Source of the DNA: Ciona intestinalis
Lineage: Eukaryota; Chordata; Ascidiacea; Phlebobranchia; Cionidae
Length of the DNA stretch: 64,000 nt
Assembly: GCF_000224145.3 (NCBI RefSeq)
Contig: NC_020179.2
Span: 426,571-490,570, forward strand
Direction: 5' to 3'
Notes under the pieces: generated by a model
What the model saw: the letters and a program-made list of their open reading frames with translations, nothing else
Database searches by the model: none
What the model was told of the DNA's origin: nothing
In this document: piece by piece, positions 26,501 through 35,400 of the stretch
How the letters are laid out: each line of letters opens with the position of its first letter
Position numbering within the stretch: the stretch's first letter is position 1
Translations under genes and position numbers: made by a program

Positions 26501-28336
26501 TTCTTTAGATACAATGGGAGTAAAACAATGATAACTATCAGTTTTAATTGAAAAAAGCTCCTTACTTTCAGTGTGTTTAAATCCAATTTGAGACAAAATT
26601 TGTTTCATTGACAATCGGTTTCTTTGCAGTCCGTGGACTTGTAACCACTTGTTGGAGCTAATGAGCGGTCTTACATCAAGCTCCCATTGCTCCCCGCCCT
26701 CCAGTGGTTGCCCAATCATCTCGTACGTTGACTTTTTGCCGCGTTCCTTTTCGGCCCACGTAAAAAGGTCAGCGGGTGGTTCTTCATGCAGATGCCCGAT
26801 GTTAAATTGTGGCGTGCTTTCTGAAACAGATATTTTATATTTGTTAATGTGTTGGAAACTTCTTTATAAGAATAGGCGTAACTTTAGGTTGCAACTTTTA
26901 AACCTGGAAGACATTACCTGTTTTAGCTCTCCAGTTTTACTACTTTTTCATAATATCATCCCAGATTTTATCCAAGTTTACAAAATGTTACACCAATAAC
27001 CACAAGTAAAATACATAAACAAAATATTTAATGTGAACCCAAAAATGCAATTTATTCAATGTAATAGGTATATCCAACATAAGATTACTAACAAAATATT
27101 TGCATTAAAGTTACACCAATTTTACATATTTTTATGCCATTTTTAAATTGTGTGTATTCAGATTTTGCTGTAACAAAAACATGTAGCGTTTGAGTGTGTT
27201 TCGACCACAGATATTTAATATAAATGTATATGTATGCTTCAGCAGAAAAACAGTAACCAATAACTGTTACATTGATTGTGTATATACATCAATTACAAGG
27301 AGATTAAGTGCACTTTCTAACAGCGTACATGCACTCATAACAGTAAGAGTTACACACACTTGTCAAATTACCGCAGACGCGTTGGCAAAGAGTCATTTCA
27401 AACCCATGACAACTTGGCCAGCCCACATACGCTTAAATACTTATTAAGTAAATACAACACTTGAGTAGCTGAAAAATAGCGTGACAAAGCCAGAGTAACA
27501 AAAGCTCTTTGTGTGTGCCATTCCTTAAGTATAGTTTGCTCAATAGTGATTAATGGCTGTATAATATCAGCTGTTTAAACCAACACTTCAACAATATAGA
27601 GTCATTTAAACTTAAACTTTCTTTACAAAGTAATTGCCATAATGATTTTTTTGGGATGAAAATGATAAAACATTTTTTGTGGTAATGTAAACAAACTTGA
27701 TCTGCATTATTTTTTATGGTTTTAACAAAATTATGCGCTTGCTTTTTAATTAAAGTTTAAAATAAATTGAAACTTAATAATTTATGTCTGACATTGTTTT
27801 CCAAAACCAAAATAGCTTTTTATTATACAGCGATTATATTTACAAACTTTGCAAACTAGTTGTTTCAGATGTTTCCTAAAACCAATATTTATAGTTTTTA
27901 GATCTTAGGAAAAAATTATTTACACATTTTAACACTTTGCAAAATAATTTCTCATATTATTTCATCTGTGATATTAAACTACTACAACAAACACATTAAC
28001 TAATAACAAAATCAAGCAATAACAGTTTCCAATCTACCATCACAGACACTATTTTAAAGACCAACATATTGAAGTAAGGAAAGTTTCTTGTTAAAGTCAT
28101 TCTATTTAAAAAAGAGACTGACAATGCCATTTAGGCGAAATATATATCTTTTATTAAAGAATTGTTTGGACTTTTGTTTGTTACATTATCTTCTTGCAGT
28201 TTTTAAGCCATGGAAAATAACAAACATAATAGCCTTTATAAAGTTAAATGTTAAACAAACCTTCATCATAAACAGCTTTCTTGATTGGGTCGACATTTCG
28301 AAGCAGGGAAGGGTTACTGATGTCAACTTCTGTCAT
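5545..28336 (-). CDS. VWA3B: VWA3B-like protein, 40 exons, 1732 aa
   Basis: Exons: complement(join(5545..5641, 6071..6179, 6515..6640, 7211..7331, 7767..7904, 8387..8510, 8944..9061, 9667..9765, 10276..10343, 10966..11018, 11410..11499, 11768..11940, 12261..12316, 12807..12949, 13286..13378, 13884..14037, 14331..14425, 14847..15004, 15358..15479, 15833..16005, 16638..16794, 16926..16986, 17256..17396, 17661..17818, 18661..18788, 19021..19140, 19295..19441, 20483..20589, 20756..20879, 21619..21757, 22086..22240, 22566..22759, 23226..23479, 23764..23933, 24416..24575, 25031..25158, 25431..25553, 25961..26052, 26566..26820, 28261..28336)). They sum to 5199 nt with no frame break. Start is MTEVDISNPSLL; stop TAA at 5547-5545. 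Layout: conserved N-terminal motifs (SNKWLQVHGL about 85, ETLGKPVGSYYGLGL about 114); VWA1 about 183-335 with degenerate metal site LDVSTMS; VWA2 about 550-710 with DTSQS, GGSTNT and LLTDGRPD; Ser- and Lys-rich linker to about 960; LPGYD helical region about 980; Tudor-like DUF4537 modules about 1146-1275 and 1478-1700, separated by a coiled-coil/low-complexity segment. Human VWA3B, as I recall, is shorter (about 1300 aa). Family is linked to ciliated cells; function here is inference. Confidence 0.85.
6373..6494 (-). mobile_element. Family 1 MITE, half copy
   Basis: Only the part from gaccgtatcctcatgactcc to the right TIR; its end lies 20 bp from the splice donor of exon 6515-6640. Confidence 0.75.
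7137..7208. repeat. AT-rich tandem repeat (attctataatata)n
   Basis: Four diverged units immediately next to the donor of exon 7211-7331. Confidence 0.75.
7508..7696 (+). mobile_element. Family 1 MITE, full copy
   Basis: Both TIRs present (agggtgggagaacacgggac; tacccccatcctatt), in a VWA3B-like intron. Confidence 0.85.
7962..8053 (-). mobile_element. tRNA-derived SINE (reference description)
   Basis: On the minus strand it reads gttagcgtgcctgcc (box A-like), ttaacccagaggttaca, ggttcaatgc (box B-like, GGTTCnAnnC), then gctgctaccattatggggtg and tctgccttaggcaagacact. The tRNA-like head followed by a 'gcaagacactta' segment parallels tRNA-derived SINEs of fishes. Other copies carry the further 3' block ccaacccagtggtcactaatg. 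Classification is inference from box spacing. Confidence 0.6.
8575..8886 (-). repeat. Family 2 repeat (~130 bp), three tandem copies (reference description)
   Basis: Consensus, in the plus orientation found elsewhere: a gaatgaatgtaact start, (t)ttatcctcgcgtggc, ggaaaacgacagtcgttata, acac-gggtgttctgtttcat, acacctcgtgcccgcttac, gagttaccatgtatgtaact. The two ends are near-complementary (gtaact... / ...gttac), so the unit is roughly palindromic. Units chain head to tail here, which suggests spread both by insertion and local amplification. No coding capacity. Class unknown. Confidence 0.8.
9440..9472. repeat. (tgta)n microsatellite
   Basis: Seven tandem tgta units. Confidence 0.9.
9487..9530 (-). 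pseudogene. Duplicated exon fragment inside a VWA3B-like intron
   Basis: Minus-strand sequence encoding VDTNLDTGLYI followed by a GT donor context (tttGTAAGAT) closely repeats the 3' end of the real exon 9667-9765 (VVTKLDTGLHI, tttGTAAGAT) and part of its downstream intron. No in-frame acceptor precedes the copy: the nearest (tgctttacag) leads into a stop within five codons. It is most simply a partial tandem duplication now left in the intron. Confidence 0.6.
10005..10085 (+). repeat. Family 2 repeat, partial
   Basis: From aacgacattcgttataacac to gttaccacatatgtaac in a VWA3B-like intron. Confidence 0.8.
10123..10222 (-). mobile_element. SINE copy, head region duplicated
   Basis: agtggcaagccttgaaccca appears twice in a row, followed by the anticodon-arm-like segment tcttctggtcaaaggcaagt. 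Confidence 0.55.
10470..10659 (-). mobile_element. Family 1 MITE, full copy, first of a pair
   Basis: Reverse orientation, both TIRs present, followed after about 25 bp by a second copy in the same orientation. Confidence 0.85.
10684..10875 (-). mobile_element. Family 1 MITE, full copy, second of a pair
   Basis: Reverse orientation; left TIR diverged (agggtgagggaagatgtga). Confidence 0.85.
12675..12798 (-). repeat. Family 2 repeat next to a splice donor
   Basis: Ends (tcattcattt) about 9 bp from exon 12807-12949. Confidence 0.75.
12975..13085 (+). repeat. Family 2 repeat
   Basis: From taatgtaacttatttaaac to gttaccacgtatgtaact. Confidence 0.75.
13470..13880. repeat. Family 2 repeat cluster, four or more units
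   Basis: A plus-orientation fragment (13470-13535) followed by a chain of minus-orientation units reaching exon 13884-14037. Confidence 0.8.
15122..15291. repeat. Minisatellite, 39 bp unit, about 4.3 copies
   Basis: Unit cagagtttgcc-aattacccta-acacccagggatttaggc repeated head to tail with few mismatches, in the VWA3B-like intron between exons 14847-15004 and 15358-15479. Confidence 0.9.
16058..16190 (+). repeat. Family 2 repeat with (gaat)n start
   Basis: Begins with gaatgaatgaatgaatgaat and ends taccatgtatgttacttt. Confidence 0.8.
17041..17222 (+). mobile_element. Family 1 MITE, left TIR shortened
   Basis: Starts within the left TIR at agatgggacacc, right TIR ends cccaccccactata. Confidence 0.8.
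17451..17643 (+). mobile_element. Family 1 MITE, full copy
   Basis: Both TIRs intact; lies in the intron between exons 17256-17396 and 17661-17818, ending 18 bp from the donor of the latter. Confidence 0.85.
18818..18940 (+). repeat. Family 2 repeat
   Basis: Full unit about 30 bp from exon 18661-18788. Confidence 0.8.
19507..19597 (-). mobile_element. Family 1 MITE, internally deleted (about 91 bp)
   Basis: Both TIRs kept, most of the interior lost. Confidence 0.8.
20330..20450 (+). repeat. Family 2 repeat
   Basis: Full unit, about 30 bp from the donor of exon 20483-20589. Confidence 0.8.
20935..21315. mobile_element. SINE 3' ends around a family 2-like insert
   Basis: The block ccaacccagtggtcactaatgggttgtc (plus, about 20952) and its complement (about 21180-21215, gacaacccataagtgaccac) flank a diverged family 2 unit. 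The right part continues into a tRNA-like head (tctatagacaagcgccttaa). Confidence 0.5.
21433..21612 (-). mobile_element. Family 1 MITE abutting a splice donor
   Basis: Left TIR good, right end degenerate; ends directly before the donor of exon 21619-21757. Confidence 0.75.
21799..22018. mobile_element. hAT-type miniature element
   Basis: Left end cagtggttcctaaactgcg and right end gccattaaagaatcactg are inverted repeats of the CAGTGGTTCT type typical of hAT/Charlie elements. About 220 bp, no transposase. No clear 8 bp target duplication, so it is old or its ends have eroded. It lies in the intron between exons 21619-21757 and 22086-22240. Confidence 0.55.
22418..22500 (-). mobile_element. SINE copy, truncated
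   Basis: cattaggtgtcttgccc...aatagtagcagtgcgaaacc matches the SINE middle region. Confidence 0.5.
23571..23758 (+). mobile_element. Family 1 MITE abutting a splice donor
   Basis: Right TIR ends ccaccctg at 23758, so the element borders, and slightly overlaps, the gtaaac donor (minus strand, 23763-23758) of exon 23764-23933. Confidence 0.85.
24615..24812 (+). repeat. Family 2 repeat, two tandem units
   Basis: Two plus-orientation units head to tail. Confidence 0.8.
25322..25412 (-). repeat. Family 2 repeat
   Basis: Minus-orientation unit close to exon 25431-25553. Confidence 0.75.
25602..25775 (+). mobile_element. SINE copy, plus orientation
   Basis: ggtgttaacatgtctgccac head, box B-like ttcgatgctgc, then gtccttggtcaagaccctta. 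Confidence 0.55.
26070..26195 (+). repeat. Family 2 repeat
   Basis: Full unit, 18 bp from the acceptor of exon 25961-26052. Confidence 0.75.
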
Positions 28337-29604
28337 TTTTTTGTAACTGAGGTTTAAGAGGGCGTAATTTTTTATTTTCTAGAATTTTTCATTTATTTTC
28401 AGATTATTTGTTTTGAAATAAAAAAATAGACATATTTGTCTGAAAAAGTAGTGAAGGAAATATGAAGTACAATACAGAATTATGTATAATTGCATATGAA
28501 TAAGATATGTTATCTTTTTAATTGTTATGAGAAATTGGTGCCAGTGAGGAATCTTCCCGCTAACAACTAACAGCTCGCGTGTTTTTTTGTCTTTTATTTT
28601 CTCGATATAGAATTTTTGTTCATAAGCACTAAAAATTATTCATTCACACAGTATAATAAGTGTTGCAAACATAAGAAGTTGGACTAATTATACAATACAG
28701 CAGGTTTGCAGGTGTGAACATATTGTATTTGATTATTGTCTTATAATTTATTGGCTAAGGAAAGTTTAGTCATATAGTCTAGACTTAAGTCACTATATGG
28801 TAATAAACTTATAATGTGGTACACATAACATATTTTTATGTATATCTTCGCATACTATACAGGAAGAATAACTTTAGAACAGTCAAATAAATTAGAATAA
28901 CAACAGTCGCTAATAACAAACGAAAGGAAAAAGCTAACTTTTTCTACTTTAAATTTTTCAAATACAAAGCTATCTATGTTATAACCTTGTACTGTGTGTT
29001 AATATCTGCTGTTTATAGTTAATTTATACTCTGTTACTTTGTGTCTACTTTACTCATTGTCTGATGGCTAAAACAAAATAATATTTAGGTGCTAGTTTCG
29101 TGTATATTTTCATGTGACAGACTCAGTAGTACTGTATACTGTCTGGTATTATAAACGTAAACATGTGTTCCATGTACTTGTTGTACATCGTTTCTTGTTT
29201 GGCTTCCAATGTTGCCTACCAACGCAGCATGGTGACGCACAAGAGCAAATTAAGAAAAAAAATAGAAACATCGTTCGAAAATCTGTACGGTGAGCTAAAA
29301 TTTAACTTTTCTTGGCAACAACATTTAATAATTAATGCATATAGGCATGACGATTTTTGACAGAAAATAATTCATTTGCCTTTGTGAGTTTATATAATCA
29401 CGTGATCTGCATGCAAAAACCTGAAAAAATAAACAACAAAAACAAACAGCTGATCAAAGGAATTGCCTATGAGTCAGTTGCCTGGTTTCGTTGTCAGCAG
29501 TTTTTAACTATTAAACACCTAAACATAAACGATAAAGGTAGTCAACCACCAATATTCATATAAAGTACGCTGTTGGTATTAGCGGTAAACGTGATTAAAC
29601 TAGT
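28337..29604. promoter_or_regulatory. Shared divergent upstream region of VWA3B-like and VAMP7
   Basis: The two genes start 1.27 kb apart on opposite strands. No coding exon, MITE or clear TATA box was recognised. A 65-codon frame at 29163-29360 (MCSMYLLYIVSC...) has no recognisable family and lies in the region expected to be VAMP7 promoter or 5'UTR. Confidence 0.5.
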
Positions 29605-31655
29605 ATGACGATTTTGTTTTCGATAATCGCCCGTGGAACAACTGTTCTGGCACGATATGCTTCTTGTGCTGGTAATTTCCAGGAAGTCTCCGAGCAAATT
29701 CTTAGCAAGATCACAGCAGATGATGCAAAGTTGACCTACTCACATGGAAGGTATGTATGTTTTAACTTGTGTTGTGTATTCCTGACTTTATATTCCTTTG
29801 CAGTCAACTGAAAACCTTTCTGTGTAAATTTTGTTGATAAATAAAATATTATTCAATGACAGTTGATTTCCTGATGAAAGTTAACATGTTGTTTTCCATT
29901 TTCTTAGGGTGTAACCGTCATGTCTTGCATCCAAAACATTTTTTTATTGATTTATCAATAAGCAGTTTAACAGCTGTTGTTTTACCATTACTATCCATCT
30001 GTTTGCTTTAGTAAACTTTCCCGTTCTTTGTTATTGTAACCAAAGAAACAAAATAATTTTTATTCATTCATTCTTTCTTTTGTTCTTTCTAGCTATTTGT
30101 TCCATTACATTTGCGACGACCGGATCGTATACATGGCTATCACTGAGGATGATTTTGAGCGATCAAAAGCTTTTCGATATTTATCAGACATTAGAAAAAA
30201 ATTTCAATCAACTTACGGAAAAAATGTCCATACAGCATTGCCCTACGCCATGGACACTGACTTTGCCAGGTTACTGTATTTAACTAGCAACAATAACGGA
30301 TATAATGTTTATTGGATGGCTTATAAACAAAGTTGTTTTATGTAACTCTTGAAGGAATGTAACTTGTTAATCATCGCATGGCCGCAAAATGGCAGTTGTT
30401 ATAACACAGGCATTTTGTTTCATACAACATGTGTCAGCTAACGAGTTACAATGTATGTAACTTTGTGGAAGATATTTCTTTCTGTTTTTGAAACTTATCT
30501 AAGTTTAAAAGTTAGATTCACAATCTATGTTATCTCTTCAAAAAGAAACAAAAATGTATGCTTTATCAGGGTTCTGATGGTTCAAATGAAGAGATTTAGC
30601 AGCAATGAAGAGCCAGAAAACAAAGTAGAAGAAGTTCAGGATCAACTTAATGATCTTAAAGGAATCATGGTGAAAAATATTGGTAAGGAAGTGTTTAAAT
30701 AATAATAAATTCGCCTAAATTTCACCACAATTGTACAAAGTCCCCATTATTGTTTTTTGTGTGTTTTAATACAAAGTTTTTTAAATCCAATGGGTAGTGA
30801 AATTCAACCGATGCCGGGAGTAGTAAGTGTGCATGAAAAAAATTAAAAAGTTATCTAGACCAATCTCTTTCAACGATATGTTTTTGGTATCTCTCATATT
30901 TTAATACCAATAATTTTTCTTTCTATTTTTGAATATGATAACAAGACTAATTGAAACAGCAAATGGAGAAGGCAATAGCAGCAAAAAAACAGGTGTTAAA
31001 ACACACACTATTCCTAGAAACTACTTTAAGTTATAGTGTCCTGTAAAAGCTGCTAAACCCACAATGCATTTCTGGTTGTCATTTAGTTTTATTTGTTCAC
31101 TTTAAACATAAATATGAATGTGTATTTTAAGTCAATGCTGTGGTGTAGGTTGGTAGTAAACACATAAATGTTTTTACATTCCTTTTTATTGCAGACAGTA
31201 TTGCAAATCGAGGAGAGAATTTAAATCTATTAGTTGATAAAACAGAGGACCTTTCAGAATCTGTAAGTATTGATATATTTTTGTGCTAAAACAAAGTTGA
31301 TATAATCAATATTTGAAGGCGGTCACGTTTAAAAAGCAAAGCACAACTTTACGAAGAAGGCTGTGGTGGAAAAATGTGAAGATCACTGTGATTCTAGTTA
31401 TTGTTGCAATAGTAAGTGGAGTTTTTGAAATATAATGAATTTATTTTTTGAAACAATTCACAATTTATTTTTCGAGTAAACTCATAATAATTCACTCGAT
31501 ATTTTTTATGGGCCAAAAGTAAAAACAAAATCTTAATGTCATTTATTTTATAGATTGTCCTCTATTTCATTATATGTGCTGCTTGTGGTGGAATGAATTG
31601 GCCACGATGTGTGCACCAATCAAATTCTCCTAATAAGACTTTAACTTTGACATGA
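29605..31655 (+). CDS. VAMP7: VAMP7, longin R-SNARE, 232 aa
   Basis: Exons 29605..29750, 30093..30269, 30570..30682, 31195..31262, 31319..31411, 31554..31655 (699 nt, frame intact). The protein opens with MTILFSIIARGTTVLARYAS, the hallmark of VAMP7, and has a longin domain about 1-110 (YLFHYICDDRIVYMAITEDD, FERSKAFRYL). The SNARE motif spans about 128-189 with the zero-layer arginine R151 in IANRGEN, and a C-terminal transmembrane anchor lies at about 190-210 followed by a longer tail than the vertebrate protein (usual length about 220 aa). Known role: vesicle fusion to late endosomes/lysosomes and plasma membrane, with the longin domain autoinhibiting the SNARE helix. Exon borders follow longin/SNARE boundaries. 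Single-copy housekeeping gene by appearance; highly confident family call. Confidence 0.95.
30345..30470 (+). repeat. Family 2 repeat in VAMP7 intron 2
   Basis: Diverged full unit. Confidence 0.75.
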
Positions 31656-31721
31656 GATGTGACAATGCATGTTATGTGTGGCTAGCTGTATCTCCGTGCA
31701 ATCAAAGAATTTGACATCAGC

Positions 31722-31833
31722 GTTAATGCATTTGTAAAATGCATGTAATGTTTCCCACTATAGGCTCTTAACTTTTTGTTAATGCATTTGCAAAATGCAT
31801 GTAATGTTTCCCACTATAGGCCCTTAATTTTTT
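31722..31833. repeat. Two tandem 56 bp units in VAMP7 3' region
   Basis: The unit gttaatgcatttg... ending tataggc.cttaa.ttttt occurs twice head to tail (31722-31777, 31778-31833) with only a few mismatches. Each unit holds two tgcatt/aatgca half palindromes. It sits 67 nt after the VAMP7 stop, so may be transcribed in the 3'UTR. Confidence 0.85.
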
Positions 31834-31897
31834 AAATGCATGAGAGGCAGGGATAGACGTGCATTCTTGTGAAACAAAATTCGTTCCATTGGTAATT

Positions 31898-31903
31898 AAT
31901 AAA
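31898..31903 (+). terminator. Probable VAMP7 poly(A) signal
   Basis: AATAAA 243 nt after the VAMP7 stop codon and the first canonical signal seen downstream of it on the plus strand. Confidence 0.45.
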
Positions 31904-32495
31904 TATAGTGCAGAAAATTCCAGGGTTGGCCTGCCCACCCTGCCCCCCCCAGGTTTTGCGCCTACAGTTTTCACTTTTCAATAATATGTTTTTTTAGTTT
32001 GGAAAACTTTTAATAACCAAATATGCTGTGCTCAGTACCAAAACATATAGGTCTACATTTCACTGCCATAACACAAAATTGAAATGTAGTTTCGCTCATT
32101 TTAAAAAGTTTACCCTCCTGTTTTTGTACACATAAAAAATTCATCCCAACCATTTTGCAAATATGTATCCAACAGTAGTAATAATGCATGTGTTAAATTC
32201 TCCTTTTTTCTTACTATGGTATACATTTATATGACGTACAAATAAAAATTAAATGTATTTCTGTCGTTTTTTAAATTCTGAAAATCCACAGATTAAAATA
32301 ATTTTTAAAACAATACAAAGCAGAATGTATATTATAAGTGCCAAGCTTAAACTATGTCTTAGATTGTCAGGTGTATGCTTTAAAACATTATAATATAGTA
32401 AATGGATGAAAGAACTATAAAATATTCATTCAAAAAAGCATGACTTTTACTATTAGTTTGTAAAAATGTATCAAAAGAAATATGACACCTTCATT

Positions 32496-35400
32496 TCACC
32501 CATGAAGCTGGATGTCCAGAACTTGGGTTTTTGTTACCTTTGGTTTTCTTAATGAAATTATCTCATTGTGCACAAACCGTACAATAAATTGGAAAAACTC
32601 GAATAATGTTACGACACTTATTCCAATCCATAGTCCTAGCTGGCCTCCTATGTCACCTATGTACAAAAATGTAAACCAATGTAACTTGCTTCATCCTCAC
32701 AAGGCTGAAAAACAACAGTTATTATAACACAGGTGTTCTGTTTCATACACCTCGTGCCCGCTTATGAGTTACCATGCATGTAACTTATTTATCCTCGCAT
32801 GGCGGGGCAACGACAGTCGTTATAACACAGGTGTTCTGTTTCATACACATCATGCCTGCTTACGAGTTACCACAAATGCTACTGTGTGGGCGATTATTTT
32901 TGGGAATCTTTTTTGTATAGCTAATAATTTGGACAACTCATTAGTGACAACACTTACTGAGCAAAGCTGATCCCGTGATGCTTTGGCTTTCCTCAATTTT
33001 AGTAATGGTCAGAGATTCGTAATAAACTGACAAACCAACAACATTGGTGTGATAATGACCTTTTGAGAAATTGAAAAGTGCCTCAGCTTGTCTGGCCCCG
33101 TTCTATCAAACATACAATGTCTAAATTTAAAGTTAATTCATCTGATGACATCAAAATGGCAGGTATCAAAAAAAAAAGTCTATACCAGCGGTTCCAAAGC
33201 TTTTCTAAAAAGGTTGCCTGGTGGACCCTTTGCAATTATTTTAAAATTTTGCGGCCGCATAAAAATCTTGGATTCTATACGAAAAATTCAAAGAAACATT
33301 CTAATCACAATCATTGCTGTACATTGCGGAACCTCTGAAACTGCTGTGAGGACCCCAGTTGGTCTCTGTACCCAGTTCGGGAACTGCTGTTTTAAACTAT
33401 ATACTTACCACGTGCGGAAAAGTTGAATAGGACAATGTAGTTTGATATTTGATGTCTTTGCAAGGATAAGCGCAATTACAATTCTGTGGAGTTACAACTG
33501 CTTCTGCTTTTGCTGTGACAAAATAATGTTGTACACATGTTGTATATTAATATACATAACATACTATGGTAACCTATTTGTAATTGTTTACTTGATTTTG
33601 AATGAATAAATGAATGTAACTTGTTTTATCCTCACATGGCCTTAAAACGACAGTGGTTATAACACAGATGTTCTGTTTGAATGAATGAATGAATGAATGT
33701 AACTTACTTTATCCTCGCGTGGCCGGAAAACGACAGTCGTTATCACACGGGTTTAACACCTCGTGCCAGCTTACGAGTTGCCATGTATGTTACTTTGTAG
33801 GTGATTATTTNNNNNNNNNNNNNNNNNNNNNNNNNNNNNNNNNNNNNNNNNNNNNNNNNNCATACTTGGTAATTTGTGGCCGGGCACGAGGTGTCTGAAA
33901 CAAGACACCTGCGTTGTAAGTTGTAACGACTGTAGTTGTCCCACCATGCGAGGATAAGGCAAAGCTACATTCATTCATTCATTCATTCATTCATTCCAGT
34001 TCAACATACATTCTAACTTTAAACCAATGTCCCAAACACTGTTTACCTTGAGTTTCTGAATTGCTGCCGAACACCAGGTTCCTGTACCTACTGAATAACC
34101 GAACCTATCAACTTCTGGAGGTTCATAAGGTGAATGAACCTGGAACAGAATCCCTCCTTCCCAATTCCCATGTATTATGTTCTCGGTGTATTGATTCTGT
34201 ATTGCATGCATGCTGATAGTCATTTGTTTTCAAGACGTTTCAGGACCAAATATATATATATATGCAGATATGCTCTGCTAGTTTTCTGCATCTTTTTAAA
34301 TAAATTTCAATACCACAGTTAAGCAGCTTTTAGGTTGCTATGCTTCCATACAAACAAATAGCAGAAGTAATTGTATCCACTAAACAATAACATTCCTAAT
34401 GTTTTGTGACAATGTAAGTAACTAGATTTCAGCAATATCAAATATAAATTTTATGTAATTTTTATTTTTTTTCCATTACCAAATTTAGTTTGTCACAAAA
34501 TATATAAAATAAGTATTTTTGGGCTATAAGGTAACACAGATACATTTTACCAATTTATCCTAAATGTAAAAGTCAGAGAAATCCCGAACTTACCTGATAT
34601 GTGTCCAGTACTACAGTGAAACCATGCATTTTCCCAGCTATTGTTTGCGAGGTGTTTACATTAAGTGTGTAGCAAACACCAAGGTGGTTTGTGAGCACAG
34701 CAGTAAAGTTGGCCTGGTTATAAAAAAACAGAACAACCATGCAATTACTACTATCTTTATCTTATATATAATACATGTTTGGTGTTATGGCAGTCCGGTG
34801 ATAAAAGTATGTTTATGTATGAATATACGAATTTGTTAGCCTCGTGTGGCGATAAAACGACTGTCGTTATAACACGTGTGTTCTGTTTCATACACCTCGT
34901 GCCCGCTTATGAGTTACCATGAGCGTAACTTTGTGAATGATATTTCTTAAAAATCTTGTTTGGTTGTTTATTAGTTTAAACAATAAGCTGGAATAACTGT
35001 TAAAAATAGAATTGAAACTTCAATGGAGTAACAGTAATATAAAAGCAGTTCAACATATTCAAGTTTAACAATTACTATTATTACAAACAAATTGCAACAT
35101 TTACTATTATTATTACTAACAGTTAACTTGTTTAGAATAAGATCATAATTTAAATGGAGTAACATAATTATAAAAGCTGTGTGAACACCAGCCTCACGAT
35201 GTTAAAACTAACAGAATGTTCTTACATGTGAGCATGCAACTGTCTTTCCCAATGTACAGTAAAAGACAGTGGGAAAATAGATCCCTTGATTGTAGCCATT
35301 CACAAAATTCCACCCCTTGTCCATCATATAGTTCCTCAGTGAAAATCCAGGCTTTGTCCAATTAAAGTAATTCACAGATTCATTCTGAAAAACAAGATTT

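Noticed and set aside
29163..29563. Frames just upstream of VAMP7 (65 and 68 codons)
   Set aside because: No family resemblance and position fits promoter/5'UTR of VAMP7; cannot be excluded as an upstream ORF.
33078..33426. Two overlapping plus-strand frames (86 and 112 codons)
   Set aside because: They lie in a hAT-type miniature element and the intron and exon antisense of the channel gene.
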